Assembly (NCBI RefSeq): GCF_900116615.1
Contig: NZ_FPBF01000007.1
Span: 124,001-188,000 of the forward strand
DNA length: 64,000 bases
Direction of reading: 5' to 3'
From: Algoriphagus locisalis
GTDB lineage: Bacteria > Bacteroidota > Bacteroidia > Cytophagales > Cyclobacteriaceae
A model generated the notes under the pieces. That model had not been told where the DNA came from. It saw only the letters and a list, made by a program, of their open reading frames with translations, and searched no databases. Shown here one piece after another: positions 52,754-61,635 of this stretch; position 1 is the first letter of the stretch; the number at the start of each line of letters is the position of its first letter. Made by a program: the position numbers and the translations under genes.

Positions 52754-54883
52754 ATGCTCAAGATTTCTTCGATCAGATCAATTCTGGAAAACACGCTTTT
52801 CGTTTGGATAGGTCTTACCCTTATCATCACTTTAGCTGGAAATGCACTGGTTTTGCCCGATTGGCTTCAGGTCGTAGGCAGGAGCCATCCTATATTGCTA
52901 CACTTTCCTATCGTATTACTTTTGATGGGCTTGCTCTTTTTCTGGATTCCTGGAATTGATAACAAACCTGAAATAAGAGAGATTGGAGAAATTAGCTTTT
53001 TGGCTGGTTGCAACTTTGCTGGAATTACGGTGATTGCCGGGCTGATTTTGGCACAGGAAGAATACACCGGAGAGATTTTAACCTGGCATAAATGGGGTGG
53101 AATCGCTGTTTTCGCCGGATGTATCCTTCTCTACTTTTTCAGGTCTTCAAAGGCAAACTATATCCGGATTTCCAGCATTGTGTTGGCCTTTGCCATTATC
53201 GCCACCGGACATTGGGGAGCAGGATTGACACATGGTGAAGATTTTCTTTTGGCTCCCATAATATCAAATGAAGTTGAGGTAATTCCTTTGGCAGAAGCGG
53301 AGATTTTTAACGATGTGGTTCAGCCTATTTTGCAGGCAAAATGCGTCAGCTGTCACAAGGAAGGCAAGATCAAAGGAGAACTACGGCTGGATCATATCGA
53401 AGGTTTACAAAAAGGCGGGAAATCAGGGCCATTTGTATTGGCTGGAGATTTCGAAAAATCACTGCTTATCCAGCGTATCAATCTTCCCGAAGATGATAAA
53501 AAGCACATGCCTCCTAAGAATAAAGCTCAGTTGACTGAGGAAGAACTTTTGATCTTAAGCGAGTGGGTAGCATCAGGAGCAAGTTTCGAACAAAAACTGG
53601 TTTCACTTCCTGCAGAAAATGAGCTATATCAATTGGCATCGGTAAAGTTTGAAGGGAATAAAATTTATTCTTTTGATGCGGCTGATCCTGATGATATCGC
53701 TGAACTGAATACCTCATTCCGTTCCATCCAACCTCTTTTCCCAGAGTCACCAGCTTTGGATGTTTCTTATTTTGGAATTTCAGCTTTTCAGCCTGAATCC
53801 CTCACAGACCTTAAATCTGTAAAAGATCAAGTCGTAAGATTAAGCCTGAACAAAATGCCTTTGGCAGGAATTGATCTCAAGTTCCTTAAGGACTTCAAGC
53901 ATCTGGAAGAACTTCAATTGAACTTTACTGACCTAGAGCCTGAGCAGATAAAAACCATTTCTGAACTGGGCACATTGGAAGTTTTGGCTATTTCGGGAAA
54001 TGAGATAGATCAGGCTTCGCTAGAAAATATTTCTAAAATGAAGTCTCTCAAAAAGCTCTATGTATGGTCCACAGGAATGAATGATCAGGATCAGGAGTCA
54101 CTTCAAAAAGCACTTCCTGAGACTGTCATTGACTTTGGATTTGACGGAAAAGGCATCATCTATGAATTGAATAGCCCGATCATTTCTCAAGCAGAAATGA
54201 TCTACCAAGATAGTCTGGAGATTAAGCTTTCCCACCCTATTAAAACAGCTGAGATTCGTTACACTCTTGACGGCACAGACCCAGACAGTCTTACTAGTCC
54301 GGTTTATTCTCAACCAATTTTTGTTACATCCACCGGAAAAATCGTAGCCAAAGCATATGCAAATAACTGGAAGGGCTCGAAAGTAAAAGAATCAGTTTAT
54401 ATACATTCTGGCATTAAACCATCTGAATTTTCATTACTGTACGAGCCAAATTCTAAATACAAGGCTTCAGGAGCAACTACGCTGTTTGATTTGGTGAAAG
54501 CCGAGGCTGCCAACCATGGTCAAAAATGGTTAGGGTTTCAGGATCAACCCATGGTCTTGGAAGTTGACTTCGAAAATTTGAAAAAGGCTAAAGAAATGTC
54601 CCTTAGCTTACTTTACAACGAAGGAGCGCATATTTTCCCACCTTCGAAAGTAACTGTTCAAGGTTTGGAAAATGGAAAGTGGGTACAGCTAGCAAGCAAT
54701 TCACCCGAAGTATCACCAAAAGCTTTGTCAGCTAGATCAGAGTTATTGACTCTGGAGTTAGAAAACACAAACTACGAAAAGCTGAAAATTACCCTTACTC
54801 CACTTCCACATTTACCTAAATGGCACCCAAATGCGGGAAGCAAAGGTTGGGTATTTGTGGATGAAGTGATATTTAATGAATAG
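52754..54883 (+). CDS. Membrane-anchored cytochrome-domain protein with leucine-rich and chitobiase-like C-terminal domains
   Basis: A 709-residue protein. Four or five membrane helices occupy about 15-165 (DUF2231-like, SHPILLHFPIVLLLMGLLFF). A heme site Cys197-Cys200-His201 (CVSCHKEG) lies in a PSCyt1-like domain, then a short leucine-rich region (about 330-440, HLEELQLNFTDLEPEQI), a chitobiase/HEX C-terminal-like module (IRYTLDGTDPDS) and a final discoidin-like sandwich. It probably anchors the module in the inner membrane and passes electrons from the partner heme protein. ATG 52754 is preferred to TTG 52739, which overlaps the DUF1501 stop. Confidence 0.85.
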   Translation: MLKISSIRSILENTLFVWIGLTLIITLAGNALVLPDWLQVVGRSHPILLHFPIVLLLMGLLFFWIPGIDNKPEIREIGEISFLAGCNFAGITVIAGLILAQEEYTGEILTWHKWGGIAVFAGCILLYFFRSSKANYIRISSIVLAFAIIATGHWGAGLTHGEDFLLAPIISNEVEVIPLAEAEIFNDVVQPILQAKCVSCHKEGKIKGELRLDHIEGLQKGGKSGPFVLAGDFEKSLLIQRINLPEDDKKHMPPKNKAQLTEEELLILSEWVASGASFEQKLVSLPAENELYQLASVKFEGNKIYSFDAADPDDIAELNTSFRSIQPLFPESPALDVSYFGISAFQPESLTDLKSVKDQVVRLSLNKMPLAGIDLKFLKDFKHLEELQLNFTDLEPEQIKTISELGTLEVLAISGNEIDQASLENISKMKSLKKLYVWSTGMNDQDQESLQKALPETVIDFGFDGKGIIYELNSPIISQAEMIYQDSLEIKLSHPIKTAEIRYTLDGTDPDSLTSPVYSQPIFVTSTGKIVAKAYANNWKGSKVKESVYIHSGIKPSEFSLLYEPNSKYKASGATTLFDLVKAEAANHGQKWLGFQDQPMVLEVDFENLKKAKEMSLSLLYNEGAHIFPPSKVTVQGLENGKWVQLASNSPEVSPKALSARSELLTLELENTNYEKLKITLTPLPHLPKWHPNAGSKGWVFVDEVIFNE

Positions 54884-54893
54884 GGAGGAAAAT

Positions 54894-55778
54894 TCAGCTT
54901 CCCTCCTTACTCAAAATCTCCTTATACATTTCAATATTCTTCTTGATAGCTTCATCCAGCTGTGGCTCTGCTATGTCCTTGATTTTTTTCATCTCATCAT
55001 AGATGATCTGAGCTACAATTACTCGCGCCGCTTCCTTATTATCCGAAGGAATGATGTACCAAGGTGCGTGTTTCTTGGAGGTCTTATTGATCGCCTCTTC
55101 GTAACATTTCTGATAATCATCCCAGCGTTCCCGCTCTTTGAGATCCCCAGGAGAAAATTTCCAATTGTGCTTTGGCTTATTCAAACGGCGAAGTAAACGC
55201 TGCCTTTGCTCTTCTTTTCCAAGGTGCAGAAAAAATTTAAAAATGATCGTCCCGTTATCGCTGATCTGCTTTTCAAAGTTATTGATCTGATCAAACCGAT
55301 TTTCCCAAAACTCCTCCGTGATATCATCGGCAGAATTTATCCCTGGGATATTTTCTCCCAAAATATAGGTAGGATGCACTCTAGTCACGAGTACATTTTC
55401 ATAATGCGTACGGTTAAAAACCCCATATTTTCCACGCTGTGGCAAGCATACACTATGCCTCCATAGGAAATCATGCTGCAACTCCAGTGTCGAAGGAGTC
55501 TTGAAACTATGAACCACCACGCCACGTGGATTGAATTCTTTGAATACTTCGCGAATCAAACTATCCTTCCCGGCGGTATCCATCCCCTGAAGACAGATGA
55601 GCACAGCATATTTATTATGGGCGTACATCGTGTCTTGATGCTCACTGAGTTTTTCCCTCAATTTATTCAGTTCTTTTTCCTTTTTTTTCTCGGAAGCTTC
55701 AAGGTCTATGGAGGTTGGGATATCTTTTAGCGAAATCGACTTAGTTACTTTAAAGTCATCAGAGGAGATATTTTTCAT
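54894..55778 (-). CDS. Polyphosphate kinase 2 family protein
   Basis: A 294-residue PPK2 enzyme. The Walker A loop GMDTAGKDS is at 65-73, a PRGVVVHSFKTPS lid segment follows, then Walker B FNRTHYENVLVTRVHP and the KHAPWYIIPSDNK C-terminal motif. It transfers phosphate between polyphosphate and nucleotides. The length and the lack of a second domain indicate a single-domain class I or III enzyme; AMP versus ADP preference cannot be decided by eye. It converges on the cytochrome module gene with 10 bases between stops. Confidence 0.92.
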   Translation of the reverse strand: MKNISSDDFKVTKSISLKDIPTSIDLEASEKKKEKELNKLREKLSEHQDTMYAHNKYAVLICLQGMDTAGKDSLIREVFKEFNPRGVVVHSFKTPSTLELQHDFLWRHSVCLPQRGKYGVFNRTHYENVLVTRVHPTYILGENIPGINSADDITEEFWENRFDQINNFEKQISDNGTIIFKFFLHLGKEEQRQRLLRRLNKPKHNWKFSPGDLKERERWDDYQKCYEEAINKTSKKHAPWYIIPSDNKEAARVIVAQIIYDEMKKIKDIAEPQLDEAIKKNIEMYKEILSKEGS

Positions 55779-55893
55779 TTGTAATAAGAATTTGAGTCGA
55801 TAAAAAGTCTGTTTTTAAGTAAAGAACAAGATAATATTTTATCTTAACCCTACAGAAAAACACTGTCTTTTATCACTTTTCCCCAATCTTATA

Positions 55894-57039
55894 ATGACCC
55901 AAGATTCTATCTCTCCAGGTATAAGTAATCGATACCTGGCCTTGGACGTACTTCGCGGTTTGACGATTGCATTTATGATCGTAGTGAATACTGCAGGCGA
56001 CTGGAGCAACCTTTTTGCACCGCTAGCACACGCCAAATGGCATGGCTTCACTCCCACTGATTTAGTATTTCCCACTTTCCTTTTCGTAGTCGGCAATGCC
56101 ATGAGTTTTTCGATGAAAAAGCTCCAGCAAATGAACACGGCTGACTTTTTCAAAAAAGTAGGTAAAAGAACCATTTTGATTTTCCTGATAGGATGGCTGT
56201 TAAATGCATTTCCGTTCTATGATATTTCAGAATCTGGAGCAATGAGTTTTATAGATTTAACCGAGGTAAGACTCTTCGGAGTATTGCAGCGAATTGCACT
56301 TTGCTACTTCTTTGGAGCGGTGGTTCTTTATTATGGAGGAATAAAAGGAGCATGGATTTTTAGCGCTATCGCACTTTTGGGCTATTGGGCTATCCTATAT
56401 TTCTTTGGTGATGCGGCGGATCCATATGGTCTTACAGGCAATGCAGCAATCAAGCTCGATTTGGCACTTATAGGTTCAGAAAGAATGTATGGAGGCGAAG
56501 GAATACCATTTGATCCCGAAGGAATACTAAGCACTTTGCCAGGAATTGTAAATGTAATCGCTGGCTACCTGGCTGGCAAAATGATCCAGAAATTGGGAAA
56601 TACGATGGATGCGGTCAAGAAATTACTGGCGGTAGGCTTGGTACTTATCATCGTCAGTTATGCCTGGGATATTCTTTTCCCCATCAATAAAAAGATTTGG
56701 ACCAGCTCTTATGTATTGCTCACGACAGGAATTGACCTCGTTTTATTAGCTCTTTTGGTAGCTGTGATTGAAGTCAAAAAATGGAAAGGTTGGACCTATT
56801 TCTTTGAGGTTTTCGGGAGAAACCCACTAATTCTTTATGTATTTTCTGGTCTTGTTGTCACTCTTTTATCCATGATACCAGTTGGAGATACCACACTAAA
56901 AGGCTTCATTTATCAAAATTTCTATACCAGTTGGCTTTCGCCTAAAATGGCTTCTTTCCTATTTGCCTTTAGCTATATGCTTATTATTTGGGTGATCGGA
57001 TTGTGGATGGATAAGAAGAAAATTTACATAAAAGTATAA
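55894..57039 (+). CDS. NagX/HGSNAT-like membrane acyltransferase (DUF5009)
   Basis: A 381-residue integral membrane protein with about ten helices. YLALDVLRGLTIAFMIVVNT, HAKWHGFTPTDLVFPTFLFVVG and FEVFGRNPLILYVFSGLV are characteristic of the DUF5009/HGSNAT family, whose lysosomal member N-acetylates terminal glucosamine of heparan sulfate from cytosolic acetyl-CoA. The HGF-x-x-TDLVFP segment holds the presumed active-site His. In Bacteroidota such genes (nagX) often lie in aminosugar loci; here it stands alone. Its acceptor is unknown. Confidence 0.87.
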   Translation: MTQDSISPGISNRYLALDVLRGLTIAFMIVVNTAGDWSNLFAPLAHAKWHGFTPTDLVFPTFLFVVGNAMSFSMKKLQQMNTADFFKKVGKRTILIFLIGWLLNAFPFYDISESGAMSFIDLTEVRLFGVLQRIALCYFFGAVVLYYGGIKGAWIFSAIALLGYWAILYFFGDAADPYGLTGNAAIKLDLALIGSERMYGGEGIPFDPEGILSTLPGIVNVIAGYLAGKMIQKLGNTMDAVKKLLAVGLVLIIVSYAWDILFPINKKIWTSSYVLLTTGIDLVLLALLVAVIEVKKWKGWTYFFEVFGRNPLILYVFSGLVVTLLSMIPVGDTTLKGFIYQNFYTSWLSPKMASFLFAFSYMLIIWVIGLWMDKKKIYIKV

Positions 57040-57117
57040 ATGCAATAATTTGTTAACCAGACATATACCTACAAAAATGTAACTTGACAAAGATTTTTAA
57101 CCAAAGCTATATTTTTT

Positions 57118-58122
57118 ATGAAACTTAAAATCGGAGTTTATAATGTGGAGTGGATGCGGGATCTTTTTGATACCGACGGCAATCCCAAAATGAGCGGGAA
57201 GGAACTGACCCGAAGTCAGCAACTGGCTGAAGTGATTCAGGCCATGGATCCAGATTTTCTAGGAATAGTAGAAGGTCCAAATACTTTAGTGGATGGTTCC
57301 AAAACTGCCTCCGCCCAACTAGAAATCTGGACTCAAACCTTTATCCCGGGTTCAAATTATAAAGGAGTTCACGGCTTCCCTTCACCAGGTCAACAGGAAC
57401 TTTGTGCTATCTACAAGGCAGATAAAATAAATGTACTCTTCACTCCTGAGACTAAAGCAGGAAAGCGATTTGACGAGCCATTCTTGCAAGACACCACCAA
57501 TCGTCTGATCAAAGAACAATACAAGCATTATCGTCCACCATTGGAACTCAGTATTTTGGGTTTGGATGATACATTAATTACCCGGGTGATTATAGCCCAC
57601 ACCAAGTCTAAGGGGATTTTTGACATGGTGGATTACGCCAGATTCGAGCAGATTTCTGCCCGCGATAGACTCAAGTTATTTGCAGAATGTATGTCCATAC
57701 GTGAGCGCTGTGATGAGTATATGGAAAAAGACCAGCAGGTCATGGTGATGGGTGATATCAACGATGGTTTTGAGTTGGATTTCTACGAAAATAAATTCTC
57801 AAAAAGCGCGGTGGAAATTCTTTTGGGGGATCTTTGGAAGCCTGAATTTGTACTAAAATCGGTTCTGCCAAAGCCAAAACTCAACAGCTACGGATACACT
57901 CCAAATTCCAGTCGATATACAGATAGAATCACTGGAGATCAAGTAAATGTCCTGATAGACCATATACTTGCCAGTCAAGGAATTAATGTCCTAAATGGTA
58001 CTGTATGGAACCCCTATTTGGAAAAGGATAATGGCACTATCCAAGGTGTGAGAAATTCCTTGATCAGAGGCGCAGATCACTTCCCCATTCTTTGTGAAAT
58101 AGAAACAGCAACACCGATATAA
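57118..58122 (+). CDS. Endonuclease/exonuclease/phosphatase family protein
   Basis: A 334-residue protein with EEP-fold motifs: IGVYNVEWMRDLF at the N terminus, PDFLGIVEGPNTL (metal-binding Glu), VMVMGDINDGFELDFYEN (Asp-x-Asn), NVLIDHILAS and GADHFPILCEIE (catalytic Asp-His). No signal peptide is seen, so it is cytosolic. The substrate may be nucleic acid or another phosphodiester. It is followed at three bases by the DUF4287/DUF5655 gene, and that by a small membrane protein at three bases, a compact operon of unknown purpose. Confidence 0.85.
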   Translation: MKLKIGVYNVEWMRDLFDTDGNPKMSGKELTRSQQLAEVIQAMDPDFLGIVEGPNTLVDGSKTASAQLEIWTQTFIPGSNYKGVHGFPSPGQQELCAIYKADKINVLFTPETKAGKRFDEPFLQDTTNRLIKEQYKHYRPPLELSILGLDDTLITRVIIAHTKSKGIFDMVDYARFEQISARDRLKLFAECMSIRERCDEYMEKDQQVMVMGDINDGFELDFYENKFSKSAVEILLGDLWKPEFVLKSVLPKPKLNSYGYTPNSSRYTDRITGDQVNVLIDHILASQGINVLNGTVWNPYLEKDNGTIQGVRNSLIRGADHFPILCEIETATPI

Positions 58123-58125
58123 ACA

Positions 58126-58680
58126 ATGGATCAAGCAGCACAAAAAATGATCGACAACCTTGAGAAAAACACAGGCAAAAGTCTGGATCAATGGGTTGCG
58201 ACTGTTCAGAAAACAGACTTAAAAAAACACGGTGAAATCGTTAAATTCTTAAAATCAGAACATTCATTTACTCATGGTTTTGCCAATCTAGTGGCTCACA
58301 AAGCACTCAAATCAGATGCTGGATCAGTTTCGGATACGGATGAACTAATCACCAAGCAATACAAAGGAAAAGAGCACTTTTTACCTATTTATGAAAAACT
58401 CCGCGAAGAGATCAAGGCATTTGGTCCAGATGTGGAATTTGCTCCCAAAAATTCTTACGTAAGTGTGAAGAGAAAAAAGCAATTTGCCATACTAGTCCCT
58501 GCGACAAAAAGCCGCTTTGAAATCGGAATTAATCTTATAGGTCATCCTGCTGATGGAATTCTGGAAATAGATACTAAATCTAATGGGATGTGTAGTCATA
58601 GGGTTCAGTTCGGCACCGATGGGGGTATATCTGAAGAAATGATAAAATGGTTAAGACAGTCTTACGAAAACGCAGGTTAG
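58126..58680 (+). CDS. DUF4287-DUF5655 protein
   Basis: A 184-residue soluble protein with two domains. DUF4287 (about 1-60) contains TGKSLDQWVATVQKTDLKKHGEIVKFLK and HSFTHGFANLVAHKAL. DUF5655 (about 75-180) contains YEKLREEIKAFGPDVEFAPK and VSVKRKKQFAILVPATKSRFEIGINL. DUF5655 domains are also found fused to nuclease or transport-like proteins, but the role is unknown. Three-base spacing on both sides places it in the operon with the EEP-family protein and the small membrane protein. Confidence 0.85.
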   Translation: MDQAAQKMIDNLEKNTGKSLDQWVATVQKTDLKKHGEIVKFLKSEHSFTHGFANLVAHKALKSDAGSVSDTDELITKQYKGKEHFLPIYEKLREEIKAFGPDVEFAPKNSYVSVKRKKQFAILVPATKSRFEIGINLIGHPADGILEIDTKSNGMCSHRVQFGTDGGISEEMIKWLRQSYENAG

Positions 58681-58683
58681 ACC

Positions 58684-59175
58684 ATGGATCCAATTGTGAT
58701 TATTTCCATTATTACCGCCATAACTGGGATTTTTGTTGGTTTGATAAGGTATTACAAATACCAGCTTGATAAAAAGAAACAGGATAAGAGGGAGAAAATA
58801 GAACTTACAGTCAATCTCAAGATACGGGAAAAATACGAAGACCTTGCTCTGGGAGAAAAGCCGCATATAGGTAAGAAACTTCAGTTTTCATTCATCAATA
58901 CTGAGGAAAGTAGTATATATATCCATAAGGTGAGAGTAGATTTTTATAAAGATTTGAAATCTCTAAACGAAAGTTGGGAAAAGGAGTTGAAACCCACGGC
59001 ACGGTTGAAAGAATTAAAACAAGGCCAAGAATTGCCTGAACAATTCAACCTAACGTTTGCTTCTGATAAGCACTACATTGAGCTTTTCCTTAGCAATTCC
59101 ATAAAAGTCTGCACCACTCTTTCGACCGGTCAAGTAATAGAATCAAAAATTTTTATGCCCGAAATCCTTCCTTAA
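58684..59175 (+). CDS. Single-pass membrane protein of unknown function
   Basis: A 163-residue protein. The N-terminal helix (VIISIITAITGIFVGLI, about 5-21) is followed by a Lys-rich stop-transfer stretch (KYQLDKKKQDKREK) and a soluble beta-rich cytosolic domain (about 40-163) with no recognised family. It lies three bases after the DUF4287-DUF5655 gene and is probably translated with it. No catalytic motif is visible. Confidence 0.75.
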   Translation: MDPIVIISIITAITGIFVGLIRYYKYQLDKKKQDKREKIELTVNLKIREKYEDLALGEKPHIGKKLQFSFINTEESSIYIHKVRVDFYKDLKSLNESWEKELKPTARLKELKQGQELPEQFNLTFASDKHYIELFLSNSIKVCTTLSTGQVIESKIFMPEILP

Positions 59176-59214
59176 AATTCAATTTTGCATTTTGTGGTTC
59201 TAAACGCCCACATT

Positions 59215-61485
59215 ATGAAACAAGGATTTTTTATAGCCTCTTTCTTACTGTTTACTGTCTTCACATTTACTGATTCGTCTTTTGCCCAAATCACGGAAGA
59301 CACCTATCACAAAGCGGAATACTTTCTGAGCGGAAATATACAGAAAGAAGTTTATCACCTGGACGTGATCCCTAATTGGTTGGATGATAAGAAAAGCTTT
59401 TGGCACCAGACTTATACCGAGGATGGAAAGCGTTTTTTCCATACAGCTATTGAAAAAGGTGAAACCAAAGAAGCTTTTGATCATACGGAATTGGCAAAAT
59501 TGCTCAGTGAAAAAAGCGGAGAAACCATTGATCCTAATAGCCTGCCGTTCTCAAGAATACAACTTAAAGCTGATGGCTCATTAAGCTTCGAATGGAACAA
59601 TAAAAGCTGGACTTTTGCTGACGGAACTCTGGAATCAAAGAGGAATTCAAGTGATTCCAGAGATAGGTCCGTTTCAATTTCCCCTGATGGCAACTGGAAA
59701 GCTTACGTCCGCAACTTCAACTTATTTGTAGAAAATCTGGAAACGGGCGAGGAAGTCCAATTGAGCTACGACGGGAATAAAGACTATGAATATGCCTCCT
59801 ACTGGGGCTGGTCAGATATGGTTCTGGGCGAAAACGGAGAACGTCCCCCTCACTTTACAGTCAACTGGTCACCAGATTCCAAGAAAATCCAAACTCAGAT
59901 TGTGGATTTACGATTGGCTGAGAAGATGCTGCTCTTGGATAATAGTCAGGATGATAAATTCCGTCCCCAGCTGATGGCGTATTACCGCGCATCGCCTGGA
60001 GATACTACTGTGGTAATGTACACCCCCGTATTGTTTGATCTTGAGACTAAAGAGACTACCAAATTCCAAGGGCTATCACTGCCTCATTTCATCGGAATGA
60101 ATTTCAATTGGGATAGTAAAAGTGAAAATCTCTACGGGACATACATTGAAAGAGGTTTCAAAAGTTTTGATCTAATCGAGATCAATGCTGACTCCAGAGA
60201 AATCAGAAAAGTCTATTCCGAATCCTCAACCACTCATATCAACAACAATAACATTTTTAGGAGGCTGGACAACGGACAATTTATCCTCGGGACTGAAAAA
60301 TCAGGCTGGAATCAGTTGTATTTGATGGATTGGAAAACAGGCAAACTTGTCAATAGAATCACTTCAGGAGATTATGTGGTGAAAAGTTTACTTTCAATTG
60401 ATGAGGAAAATGAAGTTGTATATTTTGAAGCTGCAGGAAAGGAAAAGGATGTGAATCCTTATTATTCCTTTGTTTACAGAGTGAATTTCGATGGCACAGG
60501 TCTAGAATTATTGACACCAGAAAATGCCTTTCACGACATCAGCTATCGTAATGGAAACAACTATTTTGTTGACAACTATTCTACGGTAGATCAACCGACA
60601 GTCTCAATAGTAAGAGAATTGAAAACAGGTAAGATTGTGCACGAGGTTTCAACAGCTGATATTTCAAACCTCACTGAAAAAGGCTACCAAAGCCCTAAGC
60701 AATTCACGGCAACGGCTAAGGATGGAAAGACGATTATCTATGGGATTTATTACGTCCCGACAGATTTCAGTTCCAAAAAGAAATATCCAATTATCGACTA
60801 CACCTATTCCGGTCCTCATACAGACATTACGCCCAAGACGTTCAAAGCTGGCTTGATCGGTTTACAACAGCCGATGGCAGAATTGGGTTTTGTGGTAGTT
60901 ACGGTGGATGGTTTGGGAACAAATGGTCGTGGAAAAGCTTTTAATGACGTTTCCTATAATAACCTTGGCGACGGAACCACAGACCATGTGCTGGCAATCA
61001 AAGAGCTAGCTTCAAAAAATAAATTTATGGATGTGGATAAAGTCGGGATATTTGGTCACTCGGCAGGAGGATATGACGCAGGTAGAGCGATGCTTTTGCA
61101 TTCCGACTTCTACAAAGTGGGAGTTGCCTCAGCTGGAGATCATGACCACCGGATGGAAAAAGCCTGGTGGCCTGAAATGTATATGGGATATCCTGTAGGA
61201 GATTTTTACCACATGCAATCCAATATTACGAATGCCGCAAACCTCAAAGGGCATTTGCTATTGGCACATGGAGGAATAGACGAGAATGTGAATCCTTCAG
61301 CAACTTTCAAATTTGCTGAGGCACTGATCAACGCTGGAAAAGACTTTGACTTATTTATCTGGCCGAGCCGGAACCATAGTTTCGGAAGAACTGATGGAGA
61401 TTATTTCACCAAAAAACGCTGGGATTACTTCATTGAGCATCTGATGGGAGAAAAGCCAATAAGGCATTATCAGATTCAGAAGTGA
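59215..61485 (+). CDS. S9B dipeptidyl peptidase IV-family serine peptidase
   Basis: A 756-residue exported peptidase with a signal peptide (TFTDSSFAQ). An N-terminal eight-bladed propeller (about 60-490, including WGWSDMVLGENGERP) is followed by an alpha/beta-hydrolase domain. The catalytic triad is Ser616 in FGHSAGGYDA, Asp689 in HGGIDENVNPS and His721 in PSRNHSFG. The nucleophile elbow is GHSAGG rather than the GWSYGG of classical DPP-IV, so substrate preference may differ from Xaa-Pro dipeptide release. ATG 59215 starts the signal peptide; the earlier TTG at 59185 does not improve it. Confidence 0.9.
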   Translation: MKQGFFIASFLLFTVFTFTDSSFAQITEDTYHKAEYFLSGNIQKEVYHLDVIPNWLDDKKSFWHQTYTEDGKRFFHTAIEKGETKEAFDHTELAKLLSEKSGETIDPNSLPFSRIQLKADGSLSFEWNNKSWTFADGTLESKRNSSDSRDRSVSISPDGNWKAYVRNFNLFVENLETGEEVQLSYDGNKDYEYASYWGWSDMVLGENGERPPHFTVNWSPDSKKIQTQIVDLRLAEKMLLLDNSQDDKFRPQLMAYYRASPGDTTVVMYTPVLFDLETKETTKFQGLSLPHFIGMNFNWDSKSENLYGTYIERGFKSFDLIEINADSREIRKVYSESSTTHINNNNIFRRLDNGQFILGTEKSGWNQLYLMDWKTGKLVNRITSGDYVVKSLLSIDEENEVVYFEAAGKEKDVNPYYSFVYRVNFDGTGLELLTPENAFHDISYRNGNNYFVDNYSTVDQPTVSIVRELKTGKIVHEVSTADISNLTEKGYQSPKQFTATAKDGKTIIYGIYYVPTDFSSKKKYPIIDYTYSGPHTDITPKTFKAGLIGLQQPMAELGFVVVTVDGLGTNGRGKAFNDVSYNNLGDGTTDHVLAIKELASKNKFMDVDKVGIFGHSAGGYDAGRAMLLHSDFYKVGVASAGDHDHRMEKAWWPEMYMGYPVGDFYHMQSNITNAANLKGHLLLAHGGIDENVNPSATFKFAEALINAGKDFDLFIWPSRNHSFGRTDGDYFTKKRWDYFIEHLMGEKPIRHYQIQK

Positions 61486-61519
61486 GAGGGATTTGAGGTT
61501 AAAAATTTGAAATCAAATC

Positions 61520-61553
61520 AAAAAAGCGCAGATCCTGAGGTCTGCGCTTTTTT
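61520..61553. terminator. Bidirectional intrinsic terminator
   Basis: AAAAAAGCGCAGA (61520-61532) pairs perfectly with TCTGCGCTTTTTT (61541-61553) around an 8-base loop. It lies between the convergent peptidase and OmpA-family genes and works on both strands. Confidence 0.93.
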
Positions 61554-61635
61554 GATAGACAGGAAATTTTCAAAATCTCTGAGTAAATCCTCAGATTAAT
61601 TTGAATTAGGGCAGAAAGTAAAGCCTGGAAATCGA

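Noticed and set aside
57084..57117. TTGACA-N18-TATATT directly before the EEP-family gene
   Set aside because: It resembles a sigma-70 promoter of Proteobacteria, not the Bacteroidota type, and its start point would fall on the ATG, requiring a leaderless message.
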